A DNA stretch of 12,906 nt from UBA922 sp964571295 (GTDB lineage Bacteria > Patescibacteriota > Patescibacteriia > Magasanikbacterales > UBA922), in assembly GCA_964571295.1 (NCBI GenBank), contig CAZNAO010000027.1:1-12906 (forward strand), written 5' to 3'. How positions within the stretch are numbered: position 1 is the stretch's first letter; every line of letters starts with the position of its first letter. Below the pieces are notes generated by a model that saw nothing but the letters and a program-made list of their open reading frames with translations, did no database searches and was not told where the DNA came from. The position numbers and the translations under genes were made by a program. Positions 1 through 5,558 of this stretch are shown piece by piece.

Positions 1-1065
1 TTCTTCAGGGAAGCCTGAAGCTCGTGACAGGCTGTATACATCAACCAGTGAATCTGCTACCACTTGTGTTCCGTAGCGTATACCGTCGATTCTTCCGAGA
101 TTTGAACTATCTTCGCTCGGAACTACAATATAATATACAGGGATTGCATATTTGGTATGCGGAAGCGAAACATCAACAATTTCACACCCACTATCCCGAA
201 GTATTGCGATATTTTCTTCAGTAATGCGACGGACCTCGGGATCCATTCCTTCAAGCTCCATATATTCTTTTGGAACTCCGATACGCATTCCTTTGATCGA
301 GGCACCCAAACATTCACTGTATTTCGGCACAGGATCTCTGACCGTCGTTGCATCACGCTCATCTCTCCCTGCCATGACCTCCATCAGATATGCGATGTCT
401 TCTGCCGTACGCGCAAGCGGACCGACCACATCAAGCGAGCTTGCCATCGGCATAATACCGTACCGAGAATTACGTCCATAGCTCGGACGAAGACCTGCAA
501 CACCGCACAAGCTTGCCGGCTGCCGGATTGATCCTCCCGTATCTTCACCGATTGAAAAAAAACATTGTCCATCAGCAATTGATGCGGCTGAACCGCCTGA
601 CGAACCGCCAGCGACTTTTGAGGTGTCGTGTGGATTTCGGACCGGACCATACATCGAATGCTCGTTGCTTGCCCCGTGGCCAAATGCATCGCAATTTTGT
701 TTCCCCACCAAGACTGCACCAGCTTCTTTGACTTTCGCGACGACTGTCGCATCGTAGGGAGGGGTATACTTATCAAGAATGGTTGCCGAGGCGGTCGAAC
801 GAACATCTGTAGTACAGATTGCATCTTTCACACCAAACGGTATTCCGGTGAGCATGGTCGCTTCTCCTCGCGCAATCATCTGATCAGCCTTGTCCGCAGC
901 CTCCCTCGCAACACTCTCTGAAATCGTAATAAACGCATTAATTAATCCATTGCGTTCTTCAATTCTCTTAAGACACGTTTCGGTCAATTCGCGGGCGGAA
1001 AATTCTCGCCCGAGCAACCCTTCATGCACAGACTTCAGGGATCTCTTCAAGATATCATTCGTCAT
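1..1065 (-). CDS. gatA: Aspartyl/glutamyl-tRNA amidotransferase subunit A (C-terminus cut by window edge)
   Basis: This is the glutaminase/amidase subunit of GatCAB. It releases ammonia from glutamine so that GatB can convert Glu-tRNA(Gln) or Asp-tRNA(Asn) to the amide. I translated the frame by hand: it is open from the ATG at 1065 to the left edge, giving 355 residues of a usual length near 480. The amidase-signature triad is visible: Lys80 in GVKD, the cis-serine Ser155 in GGSSGGS, and the nucleophile Ser179 in EDTGGSIRQP. A conserved downstream block, SEDSSNLGRIDGIRYG, is also present. The start lies 6 nt after the gatC stop, and I see no clear Shine-Dalgarno, so translation probably depends on gatC. 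The only oddity seen is Glu-Asp where family members often have Thr/Ser-Asp before TGGS. Family assignment is secure. The missing C-terminus lies outside the window. Confidence 0.96.
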   Translation of the reverse strand, partial: MTNDILKRSLKSVHEGLLGREFSARELTETCLKRIEERNGLINAFITISESVAREAADKADQMIARGEATMLTGIPFGVKDAICTTDVRSTASATILDKYTPPYDATVVAKVKEAGAVLVGKQNCDAFGHGASNEHSMYGPVRNPHDTSKVAGGSSGGSAASIADGQCFFSIGEDTGGSIRQPASLCGVAGLRPSYGRNSRYGIMPMASSLDVVGPLARTAEDIAYLMEVMAGRDERDATTVRDPVPKYSECLGASIKGMRIGVPKEYMELEGMDPEVRRITEENIAILRDSGCEIVDVSLPHTKYAIPVYYIVVPSEDSSNLGRIDGIRYGTQVVADSLVDVYSLSRASGFPEE

Positions 1066-1071
1066 AGACAA

Positions 1072-1371
1072 TTATTGATCTTCAAATACCCGCGGCACTG
1101 AGAGCATGTTTTTTTCCGAACGTGGAAAGAGTGAAATAATCTTGGCACGTACTTCCTCATCTGAGGCACCTACCACATCCTCGCGTACTACATTTTTAAG
1201 ACCGGTCACCTGAGTCGTCGTCTCGGCACCCTCAATATCAACCTCATCCAACAAATCGATATATGACAAAACACCCGACAATTGTTCAGCATACCGTGTT
1301 TCTTCATCTGGGGTCAGGGATAGTCGAGCGAGTTTCGCAATACCCCTAATATCTTCTCTGGTAAACGACAT
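1072..1371 (-). CDS. gatC: Aspartyl/glutamyl-tRNA amidotransferase subunit C
   Basis: This 99-residue protein is the small structural subunit of GatCAB, which wraps between GatA and GatB and stabilises the amidase. It shows the usual GatC layout: an N-terminal helix with IAKLARLSLTPDE, a second helix with QLSGVLSYIDLLDEVD, and a late segment running through VVREDVV to the C-terminus. The length is normal for the family. gatA follows after 6 nt, so the two form an operon; gatB is not in the window. The ATG at 1371 is preceded by an extended -10 box only 9 nt upstream and by no Shine-Dalgarno, so the mRNA may be leaderless. The upstream gene ligA is 220 bp away, with a plus-strand small RNA unit in between. 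Confidence 0.95.
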   Translation of the reverse strand: MSFTREDIRGIAKLARLSLTPDEETRYAEQLSGVLSYIDLLDEVDIEGAETTTQVTGLKNVVREDVVGASDEEVRAKIISLFPRSEKNMLSVPRVFEDQ

Positions 1372-1380
1372 ATGGAATCT

Positions 1381-1410
1381 AGTGTATCAGAAACTACTGC
1401 CAATCTGCAA
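1381..1410 (-). promoter_or_regulatory. Candidate promoter of gatCA
   Basis: On the minus strand there is a TTGCAG -35 element (1410-1405), an 18-nt spacer, and a TACACT -10 box (1386-1381) directly preceded by TGA, which makes it an extended -10. Only 9 nt separate the -10 box from the gatC ATG at 1371. The expected transcription start is therefore within a few nt of the start codon, consistent with a leaderless mRNA. The -10 matches consensus at only 4 of 6 positions, so confidence is moderate. Confidence 0.4.
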
Positions 1411-1430
1411 CTCTTGTATACTACCCTATC

Positions 1431-1458
1431 TTGACTTTCTTATGTCCTGTGCTATGGT
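1431..1458 (+). promoter_or_regulatory. Promoter of plus-strand small RNA
   Basis: TTGACT (1431-1436, 5 of 6 to consensus) is followed by a 16-nt spacer ending in TGC and then TATGGT (1453-1458), an extended -10. The predicted start, about 7 nt downstream at 1465, falls exactly at the foot of the 12-bp closing stem that begins at 1466. That register is the main reason for believing both the promoter and the RNA. Confidence 0.55.
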
Positions 1459-1464
1459 ATTTAT

Positions 1465-1599
1465 AAATCGGCATGACTCTTCTTTGTCTCTAGTCCACCA
1501 GCATGAAGTTCATGCCAGCGGGCGCATCTCTTGAGAGGATGTCATGCCGATTCCTCCTCTTACTAACGATCCATTCTTCTCCCGAAGAATTTTATTTTT
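1465..1599 (+). ncRNA. Candidate structured small RNA, unrecognised family
   Basis: This is a predicted transcript of about 130 nt, opposite in orientation to every protein gene here. Seen in the sequence: a perfect 12-bp closing stem (1466-1477 with 1541-1552, AATCGGCATGAC with GTCATGCCGATT); an internal hairpin GCATGA-AGT-TCATGC (1501-1515); a second internal hairpin at 1526-1540 with a TTGA loop and one bulged G; and a pyrimidine-rich single-stranded stretch (1478-1500). After the closing stem come a CCTCCT linker and then a terminator hairpin. The promoter lies immediately upstream. The last bases overlap the 3' end of ligA in antisense. I do not recognise it as tRNA, SRP RNA, 6S RNA or a known riboswitch. 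A regulatory RNA is the leading inference. Alternatively, the fold could act from the minus strand as part of a ligA-gatC transcript. Confidence 0.55.
1573..1599 (+). terminator. Rho-independent terminator of the small RNA
   Basis: ATTCTTC (1573-1579), loop TCCC, and GAAGAAT (1584-1590) form a perfect 7-bp stem, followed on the plus strand by TTTATTTTT (1591-1599). There is no T-run on the other side, so the signal is directional for plus-strand transcription. It overlaps the ligA stop codon (1592-1594) on the opposite strand. Confidence 0.65.
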
Positions 1600-3625
1600 C
1601 AGCAATCAAATTCCACAACTCTTTTTCATCGATTATGTCTACTCCCAAAGCTTCCGCTTTGACAAGCTTACTGCCCGCATCTCTCCCAGCCACCACATAA
1701 TCAGTTCTCTTACTTACCGACCCTGCCACATGTCCACCTAATTGCCTAATCTTTTCAGTAGCCTCATCTCGAGAGAGTGTTTCAAGTGTGCCTGTGAGTA
1801 CAAACGTCTTACCGCTGAGTGCACTATTTGTTTTTTTGGCACGCTCTGGATAGATAATCTTCACTCCTCGTTTCAAAAGCTCATCCACATGTGCCACTTC
1901 ACGAGTATCGCCAAAAAATTTAGCAATTGATTCTGCCACTCGAGGACCAATATCTTCGACTTGCTCCAACTCTTCTGCGGTCGCTTTCATTAATTTTTCC
2001 AGCGATGAAAATTTTTGTGACAATCGAATTGCAGTTTCTTCTCCTACATGATGAATACCCAATCCAATAATAAACCGGTCAAATGATACTTTTTTTGCTT
2101 TTTCAATCGCTGCGATCAAATTTTCTGCAGATTTTTCTCCAAATTTTTCAAGAGTCGATAGCTCGTCTTTCTCAAGGGTAAAAATATCAGCAGCAACAGC
2201 AATCAATTTCTCATCCATTAATTTTTCTACAATTTTATCTCCCAATCCTTCAATATCAAATGCATGCTTCCCAGCAAAGTGAATAATTCGCTCACGTTCC
2301 TGCGCAAAACATCGACGATTCGAGCAAAATAATGCAGCTGATTTCCCCTGTTTTTTATCTACAATCTCACGCTTTTCGACTAGAGAACCACAGATCGGAC
2401 ATTTCTTCGGAACTGAAACTTTTTTCTCATCACCTGTACGGAGTTTGTCGAGTACCCGAATCACTTTCGGGATGATATCCCCTGCTTTCTCAACGACAAC
2501 CGAGTCACCGATCTTGACTCCCAGTCGATCAATTTCATCAAAATTATGCAGTGTCGCATGAGTGACCGTAGTTCCCGCAAGCTGCACGGGCGCAAGTAAT
2601 GCAACGGGAGTGAGAGCTCCGGTGCGCCCCACCTGCACATAAATATCTTGCACCGTTGTCGTTCCTTGTTCTGCTGGAAATTTGAGCGCGATTGCCCAGC
2701 GAGGAGCTTTCCCCGTATACCCTAGCGCATGTTGATATTTCTTCTCATTTACCTTAATCACTACCCCATCGATCCAAAAAGACACACCTTTCTTTTTTCC
2801 TTGCCAGTGTTTCCAGAATGCAATAATTTCTTCATGTGTACTTACTCTTTTCCAGTGTTCGTCAGTGGTAAATCCAAGTTTTGATAATTCTTTTAGTTCG
2901 CCTTCTTGTGTTTCAGGAGCATCACCCAATGAAATATCATAGGCAGTAAATGAAAGTTTTCGTTTTTCAACAATCCGTGAATCAAGCTGCCGAATAGTTC
3001 CAGCGGTCGCATTTCTTGGATTAGCAAACAGCGGTTCTTCCTCCTTCGCGCGCTCGCTATTCAATTTTTCAAATTGTGTGATATCCATCCACACCTCTCC
3101 TTCAACAACTAAATCCACCTGTTGCTTTAATCTCAAAGGAACAGTATGAATCGTTTTGATATTTTGTGTCACGTCTTCACCTACCACTCCATTTCCACGA
3201 GTTGCAGCAGTCTTCAGTATTCCCTGTTCATACGTCAAAACCATGTGGAGTCCATCAATTTTGAGTTCACAGACGTATGACAAATCTTTCGGTTTTGAAC
3301 CCAATTCTTTGGTAAGCATCTTTTCAATACGAGCCTGCCAATCTGCAATATCATCCTCACCAAACGCATCATTAAACGACCACTGCATCACCTTGTGAGT
3401 TAGTTTGTCGAATTTTTCAAGTACGGTTCCGGCAACACGCTGCGTAGGGGAATCCGGTGTCACCAGTTCAGGATATTTTTGTTCGAGCTCGCGTAACTCA
3501 CGCATAAGCGGATCATACATAGCGTCTGTAACTTCGGGATCGTTCAACACATGATACCGATGTCGAAGTTCATTGATTTGTTCACGGAGTTGTTCAGCGC
3601 GTTTTCTGATATTCTGATTTATCAT
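1592..3625 (-). CDS. ligA: NAD-dependent DNA ligase LigA
   Basis: This enzyme seals nicks with 3'-OH/5'-phosphate ends during replication and repair, using NAD+ as AMP donor. The 677 residues cover the full bacterial architecture. There is an N-terminal NAD-binding Ia domain (YHVLNDPEVTDAMYDPL, residues 24-40) and an adenylation domain with nucleophile Lys122 in ELKIDG. NPRNATAGTIRQLD follows at 202-215, motif IV is IDGVVIK (285-291), and motif V contains Lys315. An OB fold carries VTHATLHNFDEI, and the zinc site is Cys409, Cys412, Cys434 and Cys439. Helix-hairpin-helix repeats occupy about 445-580 and a BRCT domain 601-677. Two motif neighbourhoods differ from common bacterial forms: HMVL follows KIDGL, and MQWSFNDAF stands where MLSLxNAF is usual. 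The gene starts 39 nt after the prepilin peptidase gene, with an A-rich leader and no Shine-Dalgarno. Confidence 0.98.
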   Translation of the reverse strand: MINQNIRKRAEQLREQINELRHRYHVLNDPEVTDAMYDPLMRELRELEQKYPELVTPDSPTQRVAGTVLEKFDKLTHKVMQWSFNDAFGEDDIADWQARIEKMLTKELGSKPKDLSYVCELKIDGLHMVLTYEQGILKTAATRGNGVVGEDVTQNIKTIHTVPLRLKQQVDLVVEGEVWMDITQFEKLNSERAKEEEPLFANPRNATAGTIRQLDSRIVEKRKLSFTAYDISLGDAPETQEGELKELSKLGFTTDEHWKRVSTHEEIIAFWKHWQGKKKGVSFWIDGVVIKVNEKKYQHALGYTGKAPRWAIALKFPAEQGTTTVQDIYVQVGRTGALTPVALLAPVQLAGTTVTHATLHNFDEIDRLGVKIGDSVVVEKAGDIIPKVIRVLDKLRTGDEKKVSVPKKCPICGSLVEKREIVDKKQGKSAALFCSNRRCFAQERERIIHFAGKHAFDIEGLGDKIVEKLMDEKLIAVAADIFTLEKDELSTLEKFGEKSAENLIAAIEKAKKVSFDRFIIGLGIHHVGEETAIRLSQKFSSLEKLMKATAEELEQVEDIGPRVAESIAKFFGDTREVAHVDELLKRGVKIIYPERAKKTNSALSGKTFVLTGTLETLSRDEATEKIRQLGGHVAGSVSKRTDYVVAGRDAGSKLVKAEALGVDIIDEKELWNLIAEK

Positions 3626-3644
3626 ATTTTTTTGTCTGGTTATT

Positions 3645-3691
3645 TGGTTTTCTGGTCGTAAAAACTACATCACTAGAAAACCAGAAAACCA
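3645..3691. repeat. 12-bp perfect inverted repeat at the prepilin peptidase/ligA junction
   Basis: TGGTTTTCTGGT (3645-3656) and ACCAGAAAACCA (3680-3691) are exact reverse complements separated by 23 nt. One arm lies in the last codons of the prepilin peptidase gene and the other in the short spacer before ligA. In the minus-strand transcript this forms a hairpin just upstream of the ligA start. No T-run follows, so it is not a standard terminator. It could modulate ligA translation or protect an mRNA end; this is inference. Confidence 0.6.
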
Positions 3692-4444
3692 TTCAATCAA
3701 TCCGTCTCCCCAAAACAATGCGATCACGGTTCCAATTGCCAAAAACGTCCCAAAAGCGATTTCATCTTTTCGATGTTTCTTTTTTGTCGCAAGAAGAGTA
3801 ATTCCATAGGATGCTCCCACTACATATGCAATACCAAGCGCAGCCACTGTCTTCCAGAGTCCCAGTGCCGCACCCATCAGAAATCCGATCATGATGTCTC
3901 CCCCGCCGACCCATCGGCCTTTTGAAAAGATAAACTGAACCGAAAACCATCCGGTCCCGAGTGCGATACCACCCACTATACTACCCCACCCAAGAGGCAC
4001 ATTCAACCATGACAACGTACCAACTATCACGCCCGCACCGACCGTAACACCCGGGTGCACTTCCATATACATCGCATCGTAGGCAAATACAAAAACCAAG
4101 GAAGATACTGTCACCAAATCCCGAATCAATGCGATACTCGATATTTCGGGTTGCACCATGAATCGATACATGACACCGAGATATAACGCGATCATCGCGA
4201 GCTCGATCAACAGATATCTTACCGGAATTTTTGTCTTGCATTGATAGCATTTCCCCTGAAGCAATGAAAAACTGATGACCGGTATGAGCTCAAACCAGCG
4301 CAACTGGTGACCGCATTTCGTACAGTGAGATCTCCCGTGCACAATTGATTCTCCCGCATGAAGACGGTACACGAGCATAGTAATAAAACTGCCGATAATT
4401 GCACCCAGACAACCAATACTAATGTAGTAAAAAATAGTGTTCAT
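3665..4444 (-). CDS. pilD: Type IV prepilin peptidase (A24 family), PilD-like
   Basis: This integral inner-membrane aspartyl protease removes the short leader of type IV prepilins and usually N-methylates the new N-terminus. The 259 residues begin with a membrane segment. A cytoplasmic zinc domain follows with Cys41, Cys44, Cys66 and Cys69 (CTKC...CYQC), then several more membrane helices. The catalytic aspartates are Asp123 (FAYDAMYMEVHP) and Asp183 (GGGDIMIGF), the second being the family GxGD motif. The length is normal. The first Asp region reads EVHPG where many homologues have IPD. The pilin gene lies directly upstream beyond a terminator and is the obvious substrate. A promoter with its -10 box 10 nt before the ATG suggests independent, leaderless transcription, possibly continuing into ligA. 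The N-methyltransferase activity is inferred from the zinc domain. Confidence 0.94.
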   Translation of the reverse strand: MNTIFYYISIGCLGAIIGSFITMLVYRLHAGESIVHGRSHCTKCGHQLRWFELIPVISFSLLQGKCYQCKTKIPVRYLLIELAMIALYLGVMYRFMVQPEISSIALIRDLVTVSSLVFVFAYDAMYMEVHPGVTVGAGVIVGTLSWLNVPLGWGSIVGGIALGTGWFSVQFIFSKGRWVGGGDIMIGFLMGAALGLWKTVAALGIAYVVGASYGITLLATKKKHRKDEIAFGTFLAIGTVIALFWGDGLIEWFSGFLVM

Positions 4445-4454
4445 ACTTTACCGT

Positions 4455-4483
4455 ATTTTAGCGTAAAAATAGTTCGAAGCCAA
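4455..4483 (-). promoter_or_regulatory. Promoter of the prepilin peptidase gene
   Basis: TTGGCT (4483-4478), an exact 17-nt spacer, then TAAAAT (4460-4455, 5 of 6 to consensus). The ATG at 4444 is only 10 nt beyond the -10 box, so the transcript would begin 3-4 nt before the start codon. The position just downstream of the pilin terminator fits a new transcription unit. A second possible promoter farther upstream (TTGTTA, 17 nt, TATATG) is weaker. Confidence 0.5.
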
Positions 4484-4539
4484 GAGGAGACATATAAAAT
4501 ACACAATAGTGTATAACAAAATCTGTACTTTGTATATTA

Positions 4540-4574
4540 TAAACAAAAATCCAGCCCCTCTGGGACTGGATTTT
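4540..4574 (-). terminator. Rho-independent terminator after the pilin gene
   Basis: The arms at 4562-4574 and 4546-4558 form a 13-bp stem containing one G-T wobble, with a 3-nt loop (4559-4561). On the minus strand the stem is followed by TTTTTGTTT. It starts about 20 nt after the pilin stop codon and should separate the abundant pilin transcript from the prepilin peptidase gene downstream. Confidence 0.85.
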
Positions 4575-4594
4575 GGGTATTTTGAGTGCCAAAA

Positions 4595-5047
4595 CTATGG
4601 AGTTGGCTGAGTCATACCTGATGGAGTTGCCTGGATATCTCCAGCGGTAAATCCACCTGCTCCGCTCTGGAGTGTTGCAGTAATCGTATAGGTGGTGCCA
4701 CTTGGTGACGTATACTGATAGTTTTCACCAGAAACTGGACCAGCTGGGATGAGACCCATATATGGAGTGTTACCACAGTTTGCTGTAGTAACAAATCCGG
4801 TAGAGTTCAAACATGCGGACGCAGTATCACCTAAATCAATTGCTGATGCAGCAATCGGGTACGTATTGTTGTCCGTATAGTAGAGCTCAAGCGCAGTCTG
4901 AATCTGTTTGATATCAGACAGACGTTTTGCGTCATTTGCTTTCTGTCGAGCTGAACCAAGCGCTACTACCGCAAGCGTTGACAATAAACCAATGATTGCG
5001 ATAACAACGAGCAATTCAATCAACGTAAAACCTTTTTTGTTGTTCAT
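4595..5047 (-). CDS. Type IV pilin / pseudopilin (type IVa-like prepilin)
   Basis: This is a structural subunit that assembles into a type IV pilus or pseudopilus. It has 150 residues. The class III leader MNNKKG is very short, and cleavage is predicted between Gly6 and Phe7. Mature Phe1 and Glu5 (FTLIE) are followed by the usual hydrophobic helix to about residue 30. A helical stretch (SDIKQIQTALELYYTDNNTYP) leads into a Gly/Ser/Thr-rich globular domain. Cys79 and Cys91 could form a disulfide loop, and the tail ends in a Pro/Thr-rich stretch. It is the only gene here with a strong Shine-Dalgarno, and it has a strong terminator, as expected for an abundant protein. The prepilin peptidase is encoded just downstream and pilM two genes upstream. 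Whether this is the major or a minor pilin cannot be told from the sequence. Confidence 0.93.
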   Translation of the reverse strand: MNNKKGFTLIELLVVIAIIGLLSTLAVVALGSARQKANDAKRLSDIKQIQTALELYYTDNNTYPIAASAIDLGDTASACLNSTGFVTTANCGNTPYMGLIPAGPVSGENYQYTSPSGTTYTITATLQSGAGGFTAGDIQATPSGMTQPTP

Positions 5048-5053
5048 AATGTC

Positions 5054-5063
5054 TCACCCCCTT
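5054..5063 (-). promoter_or_regulatory. Strong Shine-Dalgarno of the pilin gene
   Basis: AAGGGGGTGA on the minus strand ends 6 nt before the pilin ATG. It differs from the ideal AAGGAGGTGA by one G, which still allows a G-U pair with the 16S tail. No other protein gene in this window has a comparable site. Confidence 0.7.
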
Positions 5064-5093
5064 CCCCAGTATGAACCATAACTATGTAGTTAG

Positions 5094-5477
5094 TTATTTC
5101 TTCTTTAAAACAGACTTGATCTTTGCAACGGTCTCAGAGGGTTTCGTATGAGCCTTGATCAAATAGTCAACCGCCCCCATCTCAAGCCCACGCTCCACAT
5201 CGTCTTTTTGACCTAAATTCGTCAATAATATTACCGGAATTTTCTGTGTTTCAGTATCTTTCTTCAATTCTTCTAATACTGCAAATCCATCCATCTTTGG
5301 CATGAGGATGTCAAGCAAAATGATGTCTGGTTTCTTTTTTTGCGCAGCTTCCAATCCTTCTTCACCGTTCTCAGCCGTAGTCACTTTGAACTTCTCCATC
5401 TCAAGTTTGGTCTTGTAGATATTTGCCAAAAACGTATCATCCTCCACTAAAAGTACATGTATCATGGTATCGGCCAT
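5094..5477 (-). CDS. Single-domain response regulator (receiver only)
   Basis: This 127-residue CheY-like receiver domain has no output domain, so it would act through protein contacts. The acidic pair is Asp13/Asp14 (LLVEDD), the phosphoacceptor is Asp56 (IILLDILMPKMDG), the switch Thr is Thr86 (VILLTN), and the conserved Lys is Lys108 (DYLIKA). The Lys is not followed by the usual Pro. An alternative start at Met5 (5465) would still keep the whole domain. The start at 5477 is favoured because the promoter leaves a leader of about 27 nt before it. The gene sits between pilM and the pilin gene, so control of pilus extension or retraction is a reasonable inference. No histidine kinase is present in the window, so its phosphodonor is unknown. 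Confidence 0.93.
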   Translation of the reverse strand: MADTMIHVLLVEDDTFLANIYKTKLEMEKFKVTTAENGEEGLEAAQKKKPDIILLDILMPKMDGFAVLEELKKDTETQKIPVILLTNLGQKDDVERGLEMGAVDYLIKAHTKPSETVAKIKSVLKKK

Positions 5478-5490
5478 AAGTAGCAGCTAG

Positions 5491-5519
5491 GTTGATAAAT
5501 CAACACAAGAATTATAACA
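5491..5519 (-). promoter_or_regulatory. Extended -10 promoter and 5' hairpin of the response regulator gene
   Basis: TGT immediately followed by a perfect TATAAT (5516-5511) on the minus strand. No good -35 element is found at the normal distance, which is typical of extended -10 promoters. The predicted start is near 5504. The leader opens with a small hairpin GTTGATTTATCAAC (5504-5491) that could stabilise the mRNA. Confidence 0.5.
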
Positions 5520-5520
5520 G

Positions 5521-5550
5521 AAAAAGGTCAACAGCCCTAATAGGAAGCTG
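5521..5550 (-). terminator. Weak terminator-like hairpin after pilM
   Basis: On the minus strand, CAGC and CCT pair with AGG and GCTG around a 3-nt loop (5550-5532), with two bulged T residues. A TTTTT run follows about 6 nt later. The stem is short and the T-run is offset, so it may only partially separate pilM from the response regulator gene. Confidence 0.3.
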
Positions 5551-5558
5551 TGGACAGA

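Noticed and set aside
157..921. Several plus- and minus-strand frames of 60-146 codons at the left end
   Set aside because: They lie over the real gatA frame, which is open from 1065 to the edge and carries all amidase motifs; the others have no family resemblance.
1573..1590. Terminator of ligA on the minus strand
   Set aside because: The hairpin is followed by a T-run only on the plus strand; on the minus strand GGATCG follows it.
1372..1591. T-box, tRNA or self-cleaving ribozyme in the ligA-gatC spacer
   Set aside because: No T-box antiterminator motif, no T-loop or acceptor-like 7-bp stem, and no hammerhead or twister core could be found.
1503..1700. 65-codon plus-strand frame beginning inside the small RNA
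   Set aside because: It reads through the terminator hairpin and into the antisense of ligA, with no Shine-Dalgarno and no recognisable protein features.
5511..5531. TTGACC plus TATAAT as a standard promoter of the response regulator gene
   Set aside because: The two boxes are only 9 nt apart, too close for sigma-70 recognition; the extended -10 explains the site better.
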